Of a stretch of DNA of 64,000 bases, positions 41,600 to 49,889 are shown in pieces. The position numbers and the translations under genes were made by a program. The notes below the pieces were generated by a model. The model saw nothing but the letters and a program-made list of their open reading frames with translations. It was not told the DNA's origin and searched no databases. Source of the stretch: JAPOUP01 sp026708635 (lineage in GTDB: Bacteria; Pseudomonadota; Alphaproteobacteria; Rhodobacterales; Rhodobacteraceae). The DNA lies in assembly GCA_965200115.1 (NCBI GenBank), contig OZ241336.1, positions 2,356,001 to 2,420,000 of the forward strand, in the 5' to 3' direction. Positions within the stretch are counted from its first letter, which is position 1. Every line of letters starts with the position of its first letter.

Positions 41600-44446
41600 A
41601 TGGTTCGAGATCCCGCCCTTGATACGTCCCCCAAGGTATCGGATGAGATCCGCAGCACCACATGCTACATGTGCGCATGCCGTTGCGGCATCGACGTGCA
41701 TATGAAAAACGGCCGGATCGCCTATATCGAGGGCAACCGTGACCATCCCGTGAACCGTGGCGTTCTTTGCGCGAAAGGCTCCGCGGGAATCATGCAGGTC
41801 ACGGCACCGTCGCGACTGCGCGGGCCGCTGAGACGGAAGGGCCCCCGAGGCACGGGCGAATTCGAGGAGATCTCCTGGGAGGAAGCCCTGCGGACCGCCG
41901 TCGACTGGCTCGCGCCGCTTCGCGCCAACCATCCGGAAAGGCTCGCCTTTTTCACGGGGCGGGACCAGTCCCAGTCGTTCACGGGCTACTGGGCGCAGGG
42001 ATTCGGAACCCCGAACTACGCCGCGCATGGCGGCTTCTGCTCGGTCAACATGGCGGCCGCCGGAATCTACACCATGGGCGGAGCCTTCTGGGAGTTCGGC
42101 CAGCCCGACTGGGACAGAACCAAACTACTCATGCTCTTCGGCGTGGCCGAGGACCACGACAGCAACCCGATCAAGATCGGCCTCGGCAAGCTGAAGGCGC
42201 GCGGAGCGAAAGTGATCGCCGTAAACCCGATACGCACCGGATACAACGCGATCGCGGACGAATGGGTGGGCATAACGCCGGGTACCGACGGCCTGCTGAT
42301 CCTCGCGCTTGTCCATGAACTTCTGCGGGCGGGCAAAATCGATCTCGAATACCTAGCGCGCTACACCAACGCTCCGGTTCTGCTGGATTCCGACCCCGAC
42401 AGTCCGAATCACGGACTTTTCCTAAGGGATTCCAAAGGCCGCGAACTGGTCATCGACCGCAGGACAGGACATGCCGCGCCGGCGACCGCCGCCGGGGTCG
42501 AACCGGACCTCTCCGGCGTCCTGCCGCGGGCGGGCGTAACGCACCGGCCGGTCTTCCACCTTATGGCCGAGCGATACATCGGTCCGGAATACTCCCCGGA
42601 AGCCGCCGCGGGCCCGACCGGCGTCCCGGCGGGTCGGATCCGCCGGATCGCGGCACAACTGGCGGAAGCGGCTTTCGATGGGGAGATCTCCATCGACCGG
42701 CCGTGGACCGATCTGCGCGGGGTCCGGCATGAAAGAATGATCGGCCGCCCGGTCAGCATTCACGCCATGCGCGGGATTTCCGCCCATTCCAATGGATTCC
42801 AGACCTGCCGCGCCCTGCACCTGCTGCAGATACTCCTTGGCGCGGTCGAAACCCCCGGCGGCTTCCGTTTCAAGCCTCCCTACCCCAAACCGTCCAACGC
42901 GCATCCAAGACCGCATTGCGGCGTCCGTCCCGGCCAACCACTTGACGGCCCGCATCTCGGTTTCGTTCACGGTCCCGAGGACCTCGCCCTCCGGGATGAC
43001 GGTAGTCCCGCGCGCATCGACAAGGCGTTCTCATGGGAAAATCCGATGAGCGCGCACGGGCTGATGCACATGGTCATCGCGAACGCCCACGCCGGGGACC
43101 CGTACAGGATCGATACCCTGTTCATGTACATGGCCAACATGGCTTGGAATTCCTCCATGAACACTCCCAACGTCGCGCGAATGCTGACCGACCGCGACAG
43201 CGACGGCGACTACGTAATTCCACGCATAATCTATTCTGACGCCTACGCGTCGGAAATGGTGGCCTACGCCGACCTGGTGCTTCCGGACACCACCTACCTG
43301 GAACGTCACGACTGCATTTCCCTTCTCGACCGCCCGATAAGCGAGGCGGACGCCGCATCCGACGCGATCCGCTGGCCAGTCGTCGAACCCGATCGGGACG
43401 TCCGGTGCTTTCAGTCAGTGCTCTGCGAACTGGGCGCGCGTCTTGGACTACCGGGCTTCGTTGACCGAAACGGCGGCGCGAAATACCGGGATTACGCCGA
43501 TTACATCACGACCCACGAGCGTCGGCCGGGAATCGGCCCCCTGGCGGGCTGGCGCCTGGACGGAGATGGCGCGACACCCGAAGACGGCGGGGCCGGGCGG
43601 GGGCGGCCAAATCCCGGGCAGTTGCGCCGTTACATCGAACATGGAGGCTTCTGGCACAGGACCGTGCCGCCCGATGCCGCGTTTTTCAAGCCATGGAACG
43701 CCGCGTACCAGGACTGGGCGGTCGAGACCGGCCTTTACGACACTCCCCTCCCCTATCTTTTCCAGCTATATCTTGAACCGATGCGACGGTTCCAGCTCGC
43801 GGCCGCCGGACATGGCCATCGACAGCCGCCGGACGAACTGCGCGAACGCGTGGGGAAGACCATGGACCCGCTCCCGATATGGTATCGGCCTTTACTCGAT
43901 AGCGTGGCGGATACGTCCGAATATCCCGTTCACGCCCTGACGCAGCGTCCGATGGCGATGTACCATTCATGGGGATCCCAGAACGCATGGTTGCGCCAGA
44001 TTCACGGCAGGAACCCGCTTTACCTTCCAACGGCGATCTGGCGGCGGCATGGGTTCACCGAGGGCGACTGGGCCCGGGTGACATCCCCCAGCGGACAGAT
44101 CACCGTCCCGGTCGCGCACATGGCGGCACTGAACGAGCATACGGTCTGGACCTGGAACGCGATCGGAAAGCGCAAGGGGGCATGGGCGCTCGACAGCGAC
44201 GCCACCGAGGCGAACGAGGGCTTCATCCTGAATCACCTGATCGACGAACTGCTACCGGCGAGGCGCCACGGACCGCGCTGGGCCAATTCCGATCCGGTCA
44301 CCGGGCAGGCCGCCTGGTTCGACCTCAGGGTCCGGATCGAAAGGGTCGACTCGGGCACGCCGCGGCACTCCGAGCCGTCGTTCCCTCCCGTCAACTCGCC
44401 GGTACCGCGGGCACCCCGCGATGTCGGAGGAAAGGCCAAACCATGA
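41600..44446 (+). CDS. soeA: Sulfite dehydrogenase (quinone), molybdopterin catalytic subunit
   Basis: Cytoplasmic molybdoenzyme of the DMSO-reductase family; with SoeB and SoeC it should oxidise sulfite to sulfate and pass electrons to quinone. The 948-residue protein has the N-terminal [4Fe-4S] motif TTCYMCACRCGIDVHMKNGR (C22, C25, C29) closed by VLCAKGSAGI. Molybdopterin regions include HGGFCSVNMAAAGIYTMGGA, ADEWVGITPGTDGLLILALV and, near the C-terminus, GSQNAWLRQIHGRNPLYLP. No Tat signal is present, which fits SoeA and argues against periplasmic reductases. A related DMSO- or polysulfide-type enzyme remains possible, but the gene order soeA-B-C supports the call. Confidence 0.85.
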   Translation: MVRDPALDTSPKVSDEIRSTTCYMCACRCGIDVHMKNGRIAYIEGNRDHPVNRGVLCAKGSAGIMQVTAPSRLRGPLRRKGPRGTGEFEEISWEEALRTAVDWLAPLRANHPERLAFFTGRDQSQSFTGYWAQGFGTPNYAAHGGFCSVNMAAAGIYTMGGAFWEFGQPDWDRTKLLMLFGVAEDHDSNPIKIGLGKLKARGAKVIAVNPIRTGYNAIADEWVGITPGTDGLLILALVHELLRAGKIDLEYLARYTNAPVLLDSDPDSPNHGLFLRDSKGRELVIDRRTGHAAPATAAGVEPDLSGVLPRAGVTHRPVFHLMAERYIGPEYSPEAAAGPTGVPAGRIRRIAAQLAEAAFDGEISIDRPWTDLRGVRHERMIGRPVSIHAMRGISAHSNGFQTCRALHLLQILLGAVETPGGFRFKPPYPKPSNAHPRPHCGVRPGQPLDGPHLGFVHGPEDLALRDDGSPARIDKAFSWENPMSAHGLMHMVIANAHAGDPYRIDTLFMYMANMAWNSSMNTPNVARMLTDRDSDGDYVIPRIIYSDAYASEMVAYADLVLPDTTYLERHDCISLLDRPISEADAASDAIRWPVVEPDRDVRCFQSVLCELGARLGLPGFVDRNGGAKYRDYADYITTHERRPGIGPLAGWRLDGDGATPEDGGAGRGRPNPGQLRRYIEHGGFWHRTVPPDAAFFKPWNAAYQDWAVETGLYDTPLPYLFQLYLEPMRRFQLAAAGHGHRQPPDELRERVGKTMDPLPIWYRPLLDSVADTSEYPVHALTQRPMAMYHSWGSQNAWLRQIHGRNPLYLPTAIWRRHGFTEGDWARVTSPSGQITVPVAHMAALNEHTVWTWNAIGKRKGAWALDSDATEANEGFILNHLIDELLPARRHGPRWANSDPVTGQAAWFDLRVRIERVDSGTPRHSEPSFPPVNSPVPRAPRDVGGKAKP

Positions 44447-45242
44447 CGGAAGATGGACCGACACCGCGCCCGGTCCGGCACAGCGCGGATCCGCGGACGT
44501 GACGGACCTTCCCGCCTTCACCGAGCGCAGTCTCGGCCTTGTCATCGACCTGGACACCTGCGTTGGCTGTCATGCCTGCGTCGTTGCCTGCAAGGGCTGG
44601 AATACCGAGCACTACGGCGCTCCATTGGCCGACAGCGATGCCTATGGCGCGAACCCGGTCGGCAGTTTCCTGAACCGCGTCCACTCCTTCGAGGTCCAGC
44701 CCGATGGCGACGCTCCGGCCCGGCTGGTTCACTTTCCCAAGTCATGTCTCCACTGCGAGGACGCGCCCTGCGTCACGGTCTGTCCCACCGGCGCGAGCTA
44801 CAAAAGGTCAGAGGACGGAATCGTCCTCGTCAACGAGAGCGACTGCATCGGCTGCGGCCTCTGTGCCTGGGCCTGTCCTTACGGAGCGCGCGAAATGGAC
44901 CTGGTCGAGGGGGTGATGAAGAAATGCACCCTTTGCGTGGACAGAATCTATAACGAAAATCTGCCGGAGGAGGATCGCGAGCCAGCCTGTGTAAGAACCT
45001 GCCCGACGGGAGCGCGTCACTTCGGCGATCTTTCCGATCCTTCCTCCGACGTGTCGAAGCTCGTCGCGGAACGGGGGGGTATCGAATTGATGCCGGAACA
45101 GGACACCAAGCCGGTCAACCGCTACCTGCCGCCACGCGGGAAAGACGGAGAGCTGGACGTTCTCGCCCCGTTCCTCGAGCCCGTGGCCGAGGAACCCAAA
45201 GGATTCATGGCCTGGCTAGACAGCGCTCTGGAACGGCTCTGA
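44421..45242 (+). CDS. soeB: Sulfite dehydrogenase (quinone), iron-sulfur subunit
   Basis: Electron-transfer subunit with four cubane cluster motifs: DTCVGCHACVVACKGWNTEH, CLHCEDAPCVTVCPTGA, DCIGCGLCAWACPYGAREM, and CTLCVDRI paired with ACVRTCPTGARHFG. The 273-residue length suits DmsB/SoeB proteins. The longest frame begins at ATG 44421, overlapping soeA by 26 nt. The recognisable protein begins later (TDLPAFTERSLGLVIDL), so a GTG at 44499 is a candidate start. An ATG at 44443 has the best ribosome-binding site but is in another frame that stops at 44502. The start is therefore uncertain. Confidence 0.86.
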   Translation: MSEERPNHDGRWTDTAPGPAQRGSADVTDLPAFTERSLGLVIDLDTCVGCHACVVACKGWNTEHYGAPLADSDAYGANPVGSFLNRVHSFEVQPDGDAPARLVHFPKSCLHCEDAPCVTVCPTGASYKRSEDGIVLVNESDCIGCGLCAWACPYGAREMDLVEGVMKKCTLCVDRIYNENLPEEDREPACVRTCPTGARHFGDLSDPSSDVSKLVAERGGIELMPEQDTKPVNRYLPPRGKDGELDVLAPFLEPVAEEPKGFMAWLDSALERL

Positions 45243-46135
45243 TGCATCCCGCGAAGTCGATCATTCTTTTCACCACCCTCTCCGGCCTCGGCTTCGGGTT
45301 TCTCGCGTTCCTTTGCGTCGGCCCGTCACCCGTTACCGGTTGGGGGGCGGTGGCCGGATTCGCTTCGGGCCTGGCGCTCGCCGGCGCGGGCCTGATGGCC
45401 TCGGCATTCCACCTTGGCCATCCGGAACGCGCCCTCAAAGCGTTCACCCAGTGGCGAAGTTCATGGCTGTCACGTGAGGGCTGGCTGGCGTGCGCGACGC
45501 TCGCGGTCACGGGAGCGAACGCCGCTTTCGCCGTGTTCGCCGGAATACGGGTTCCTCCACTTGCCTGGCTCGGCGCCGTACTGTGCGTCATCACCCTGAC
45601 CGCCACGTCGATGATCTATGCCCAGCTCAAGACGGTACCGCGCTGGAACCACTGGACCACGACCGCGCTCTTCCTGCTCCTGGCTTTCTGCGGAGGCGCC
45701 CTACTGTCCGCAATGACATGGACAGCCGTCACGCTGCTGGCCGGGACCGGCCTGGTCCAATGCTACGCCTGGAGGATCGGCGATTCCCGGCTGCGGGCAA
45801 GCGGCACGACGTCGGCCACGGCGACCGGTCTCGGCGGTTCCGGCGCGGTGCGCTCGTTCGAACCCCCCCATACCGGTGACAGCTACCTGACGCGGGAGAT
45901 GATACACGTTATCGCCCGCAGGCACTCCCGGAAACTTCGGCGCACCGCATTCCTGCTAAGCTTTCTCCTACCGATCGCCCTACTGCCGGCCGCCTCGGCC
46001 TACGGTCAGGCCATCGGGGCAGCGGCCATATGGGCGGCGGCCATATGTGCGCATGTCGCGGGAGTATTCGTTCTACGTTGGCTGTTCTTCGCGGAAGCGG
46101 AGCATGTCGTTGGCTTTTATTACGGCAGGCGGTGA
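45242..46135 (+). CDS. soeC: Sulfite dehydrogenase (quinone), DmsC-type membrane anchor
   Basis: A 297-residue integral membrane protein with about eight hydrophobic helices, for example FTTLSGLGFGFLAFLCVGPS, GAVAGFASGLALAGAGLMAS and FLLSFLLPIALLPAASAYG. FHLGHPERALKAFTQWRSSW is the typical DmsC-family segment after the second helix, and HVAGVFVLRWLFFAEAEHVV closes the protein. It anchors SoeAB and passes electrons to quinone. Its ATG overlaps the soeB stop (TGATG). Confidence 0.86.
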   Translation: MHPAKSIILFTTLSGLGFGFLAFLCVGPSPVTGWGAVAGFASGLALAGAGLMASAFHLGHPERALKAFTQWRSSWLSREGWLACATLAVTGANAAFAVFAGIRVPPLAWLGAVLCVITLTATSMIYAQLKTVPRWNHWTTTALFLLLAFCGGALLSAMTWTAVTLLAGTGLVQCYAWRIGDSRLRASGTTSATATGLGGSGAVRSFEPPHTGDSYLTREMIHVIARRHSRKLRRTAFLLSFLLPIALLPAASAYGQAIGAAAIWAAAICAHVAGVFVLRWLFFAEAEHVVGFYYGRR

Positions 46136-46298
46136 ACCCCGGCCGACCGCCTCCGGAAAGCGCCCGGCGGGATCCGGGCCATGCCGTCCGGTTCCGGAAA
46201 GCGCGCCGTCCGGGTTTCGCCCGCCGGTCCGGACTTGCGTCAGGCCGTCTATGGGACTACCCAAAAGGCATCGCGCAACCTGACCGAGGAACGGATAT

Positions 46299-47261
46299 AT
46301 GGCCAGACCCAAAATCGCACTCATCGGATCCGGACAGATCGGAGGAACCCTGGCCCATCTCGCGGCCATGAAAGAGCTTGGAGACATCGTTCTCCTCGAT
46401 ATCATGGAGGGCGTGCCGCAAGGCAAGGCGCTGGACATCGCCGAGAGTGGGCCTCCGGAAGGCTTCGACGCCGCGCTATCGGGCGCGAATGACTACGCCG
46501 AAATCGCCGGAGCCGACGTCTGCATCGTCACCGCGGGCGTTGCGCGCAAACCCGGGATGAGCCGCGACGACCTTCTGGGCATCAACCTGAAGGTGATGAA
46601 AGCCGTCGGCGAGGGAATCAGGGACCACGCCCCGAACGCTTTCGTCATATGCATCACCAACCCGCTGGACGCCATGGTCTGGGCATTGCGGGAGTACAGC
46701 GGCCTCCCGTGCGAAATGGTCTGCGGTATGGCCGGCGTGCTGGACTCCGCCCGCTTCCGCCACTTCCTCAGCCTCGAGTTCGGAGTCTCGATGAGGGACG
46801 TCACGGCCTTTGTCCTAGGCGGTCACGGAGATACAATGGTGCCTCTCGCCCGCTATTCCACGGTTGCGGGCATTCCGCTGCCGGATCTCGTGGAAATGGG
46901 CTGGACCAGCCAGGACAGGCTGGACGCGATCGTCCAACGCACCCGTGACGGCGGTGCGGAGATCGTCAGCCTGCTCAAGACCGGAAGCGCGTATTACGCG
47001 CCGGCCACCTCCGCAATCGAGATGGCGGAGGCGTATCTGCGAGACCAGAAGCGCGTGCTTCCAAGCGCGGCATACGTCAGGGGCGCCTATGGGCTGGACG
47101 GCATTTACGTCGGGGTACCCACGGTGATCGGCGACGGCGGCATCGAGAAAGTCATCGAAATCAACCTGAACAGGGACGAGAGGATGATGTTCGACAAATC
47201 CGTGGACGCCGTTCGAGGCCTGGTGTCGGCCTGCGGGGAAATCGATCCCGGGCTGAGTTGA
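46299..47261 (+). CDS. mdh: Malate dehydrogenase (NAD)
   Basis: Oxidises malate to oxaloacetate in the TCA cycle. The 320-residue lactate/malate-dehydrogenase-type protein has the NAD motif IALIGSGQIGGTLAHLAAMK near residue 6, substrate arginines in VARKPGMSRDDLL, VICITNPLDAMVWALREYSG, and the active-site histidine in VLGGHGDTMVPLARYS. It is the LDH-like MDH found in alphaproteobacteria. It begins a six-gene plus-strand run of TCA genes. Confidence 0.95.
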   Translation: MARPKIALIGSGQIGGTLAHLAAMKELGDIVLLDIMEGVPQGKALDIAESGPPEGFDAALSGANDYAEIAGADVCIVTAGVARKPGMSRDDLLGINLKVMKAVGEGIRDHAPNAFVICITNPLDAMVWALREYSGLPCEMVCGMAGVLDSARFRHFLSLEFGVSMRDVTAFVLGGHGDTMVPLARYSTVAGIPLPDLVEMGWTSQDRLDAIVQRTRDGGAEIVSLLKTGSAYYAPATSAIEMAEAYLRDQKRVLPSAAYVRGAYGLDGIYVGVPTVIGDGGIEKVIEINLNRDERMMFDKSVDAVRGLVSACGEIDPGLS

Positions 47262-47575
47262 TCCCCGGATATTGGAGAAATGAGCCGCGCGCGCCCCTTG
47301 GGGAACATACCGCCGGACAGTTCCGGCTCCGCCGCCCGGGAATGGACACCGGCACGTCAGGGCGATCGTGCCCGAACCGCCCCTGGGTTACCCCGCCATT
47401 TGCCGGCAAGTCCGGAATCGTGGCCATGCGGACCCCCGCGCGGCGGCGAACGCGGAATTCTCGCCCGGATTCCCCTCCCACGCCAAATTTGGGATTTATT
47501 TCCGTGGGCAACCCATGCGAAACGGTCAGAAGCGGCGCGGGAACTGTCCGACGGCACGGTCGAGGGTAGGAAACG
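47262..47575. other. Gap between mdh and sucC
   Basis: About 310 nt. Open frames overlap on both strands but carry no recognisable motif. No obvious terminator or leader RNA was seen. Confidence 0.35.
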
Positions 47576-48769
47576 ATGAACATTCACGAATACCAGGCCA
47601 AGGCGCTCCTGCAGGCTTTCGGCGCCCCGGTGAGCGATGGCCGCGCCGTGCTGCGCTCGGAGGAAGCCAAATCGGCCGCCAGCGCGCTTGACGGTCCGAC
47701 CTGGGTGGTCAAGGCGCAAATCCACGCGGGTGGACGCGGAAAGGGCCGGTTCAGGGAAACGGAGGCCGGAAGCGGGGGAGGCGTAAGACTCGCAAGTTCG
47801 GTCGAAGAGGCCGAGGCCGAAGCGAAAAGGATGCTTGGACGAACGCTGGTGACCCGCCAGACCGGACCGGCGGGAAAGCAGGTCAACCGGATATATATAG
47901 AGAATGGATGCGCCATCGATCGTGAGCTGTATCTCGCCATGCTCGTCGACCGTGGCACCGGGCGCATCGGCTTCGTCTGCTCCACGGAGGGCGGGATGGA
48001 CATCGAGGAGGTCGCGGCGGAGACACCGGAGAGGATCCTCACGCTGAACGTCGATCCCGCGACCGGTTACCAGGGATTCCACGGTCGCCGCATAGCCTTC
48101 GCGCTCGGGTTGGAGGGCAAGCAGATCAGGCAGTGCGTCAATCTGACGGGCATACTCTATAAACTCTTCGTCGAGAAGGACCTCGAGATGATCGAGATAA
48201 ATCCCCTGGTCGTCACTGACGGCGGGGACCTTCAGTGCCTGGACGCCAAGATGGGTTTCGACGGCAATGCGGTGCACAGGCATCCCGACATCGCCGAACT
48301 GCGTGACATCTACGAAGAGGACCCAAAGGAACTGGAAGCGTCGAAATTCGACCTGAACTACATTGCCCTGGATGGAGAGATCGGCTGCATGGTCAATGGA
48401 GCCGGCCTGGCCATGGCGACAATGGACATCATCAAGCTCTATGGCGCCGAGCCCGCCAACTTCCTGGACGTCGGCGGAGGCGCGACGAAAGAAAAGGTGA
48501 AGGCGGCTTTCAAGATCATCACCTCCGATCCGAACGTCAAGGGGATCCTCGTCAACATCTTCGGCGGCATCATGCGCTGTGACATCATCGCGGACGGCGT
48601 GGTAAGCGCGGTAAAGGAAGCCGGTCTAGGCGTTCCGCTGGTCGTACGGCTCGAGGGGACCAATGTTGACGAGGGCAAACGCATAATCAACCAATCGGAT
48701 CTCGACGTTATCGCCGCCGATAACCTCAGGGACGGAGCGGAAAAGATCGTCAGGGCGGTCAGGGGATGA
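47576..48769 (+). CDS. sucC: Succinyl-CoA ligase (ADP-forming), beta subunit
   Basis: Forms succinate and ATP from succinyl-CoA with SucD. The 397-residue protein starts MNIHEYQAKALLQAFGAPVS. It has the ATP-grasp segment WVVKAQIHAGGRGKGRFRET, the magnesium site EKDLEMIEINPLVVTDGG, and the C-terminal NIFGGIMRCDIIADGVVSAV with VPLVVRLEGTNVDEGK. The order mdh-sucC-sucD-odhA-odhB-lpd supports one co-regulated TCA cluster. Confidence 0.96.
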   Translation: MNIHEYQAKALLQAFGAPVSDGRAVLRSEEAKSAASALDGPTWVVKAQIHAGGRGKGRFRETEAGSGGGVRLASSVEEAEAEAKRMLGRTLVTRQTGPAGKQVNRIYIENGCAIDRELYLAMLVDRGTGRIGFVCSTEGGMDIEEVAAETPERILTLNVDPATGYQGFHGRRIAFALGLEGKQIRQCVNLTGILYKLFVEKDLEMIEINPLVVTDGGDLQCLDAKMGFDGNAVHRHPDIAELRDIYEEDPKELEASKFDLNYIALDGEIGCMVNGAGLAMATMDIIKLYGAEPANFLDVGGGATKEKVKAAFKIITSDPNVKGILVNIFGGIMRCDIIADGVVSAVKEAGLGVPLVVRLEGTNVDEGKRIINQSDLDVIAADNLRDGAEKIVRAVRG

Positions 48770-48875
48770 AACGCGGGCACATGTTGGCCGGGTCGCGGGG
48801 GCGCCAGACGCATCCATCGGAAGTCCGGGTGATGAACCGCCGCGGCCGCGGCATACGTGACGGGAGATACCTGTA

Positions 48876-49757
48876 ATGGCGGTACTCGTGGACGAAAACA
48901 CCAAGGTTCTGTGTCAGGGTTTCACCGGAAGCCAGGGGACGTTCCACTCCGACCAGGCGATCGCCTACGGTACCCGCATGGTGGGAGGGGTGACGCCGGG
49001 CAAGGGCGGGATGGAGCATCTTGGCCTGCCGGTCTTCGACACCGTCCACGAGGCGGTGGAGGCGACCGACGCCACCGCCTCGGCGATTTACGTGCCACCT
49101 CCCTTCGCGGCCGATTCGATACTTGAGGCCATAGACGCCGGGATTGAACTGATCGTCTGTATCACCGAAGGGATTCCGGTTCTGGATATGGTGAAGGTGA
49201 AACGCGCGCTCGACCGCTCGACCAGCCGTCTCATCGGTCCCAACTGTCCCGGCATCATCACCCCCGGTGCCTGCAAGATCGGCATCATGCCGGGCCATAT
49301 CCACAGGCGGGGTTCGGTTGGCGTCGTCAGCCGCTCGGGAACCCTGACCTACGAGGCGGTCAAGCAGACGACCGACGTCGGTTTGGGCCAGTCAACCTGC
49401 ATTGGCATCGGTGGCGACCCGATCAAGGGCACCGAACATATCGACGCGCTCGGCCTGTTTCTCGCCGATGACGAGACTAGGTCGATCATCATGATCGGCG
49501 AAATCGGCGGAAGCGCCGAGGAGGACGCCGCCCAGTTCCTCAAGGACGAGGCCCGGAAAGGACGCGGCAAACCGGTTGCCGGTTTCATAGCGGGCCGCAC
49601 CGCGCCGCCGGGGCGCCGCATGGGGCATGCCGGCGCAATCGTCGCCGGCGGCAAGGGCGGAGCCGAGGACAAGATAGAGGCGATGCGGTCCGCGGGCATC
49701 GTTGTCGCCGAAAGCCCCGCGGCATTGGGGGAGGCCGTGATCGATGCCATCGGATAA
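48876..49757 (+). CDS. sucD: Succinyl-CoA ligase (ADP-forming), alpha subunit
   Basis: Partner of SucC, carrying the CoA-binding domain and the phosphorylated histidine. The 293-residue protein starts MAVLVDENTKVLCQGFTGSQ, has the CoA-site region HLGLPVFDTVHEAVEATDAT, the GPNCPGIITPGACKIGIMPG segment, and the phosphohistidine motif RRMGHAGAIVAGGKGGAEDK near residue 248. It is separated from sucC by 106 nt. Confidence 0.96.
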   Translation: MAVLVDENTKVLCQGFTGSQGTFHSDQAIAYGTRMVGGVTPGKGGMEHLGLPVFDTVHEAVEATDATASAIYVPPPFAADSILEAIDAGIELIVCITEGIPVLDMVKVKRALDRSTSRLIGPNCPGIITPGACKIGIMPGHIHRRGSVGVVSRSGTLTYEAVKQTTDVGLGQSTCIGIGGDPIKGTEHIDALGLFLADDETRSIIMIGEIGGSAEEDAAQFLKDEARKGRGKPVAGFIAGRTAPPGRRMGHAGAIVAGGKGGAEDKIEAMRSAGIVVAESPAALGEAVIDAIG

Positions 49758-49889
49758 CGCGAGACCGCGCGAGACCGCGCCGGCGGACGGCGCCCCGCGT
49801 GCTGGCGCGACGGCGATCCCGCACCCGGGCATTACCGGGCCCCGTGGCCCGTCAACCGGATACCATTCCTCCACTAGCGGTAACCTGCC

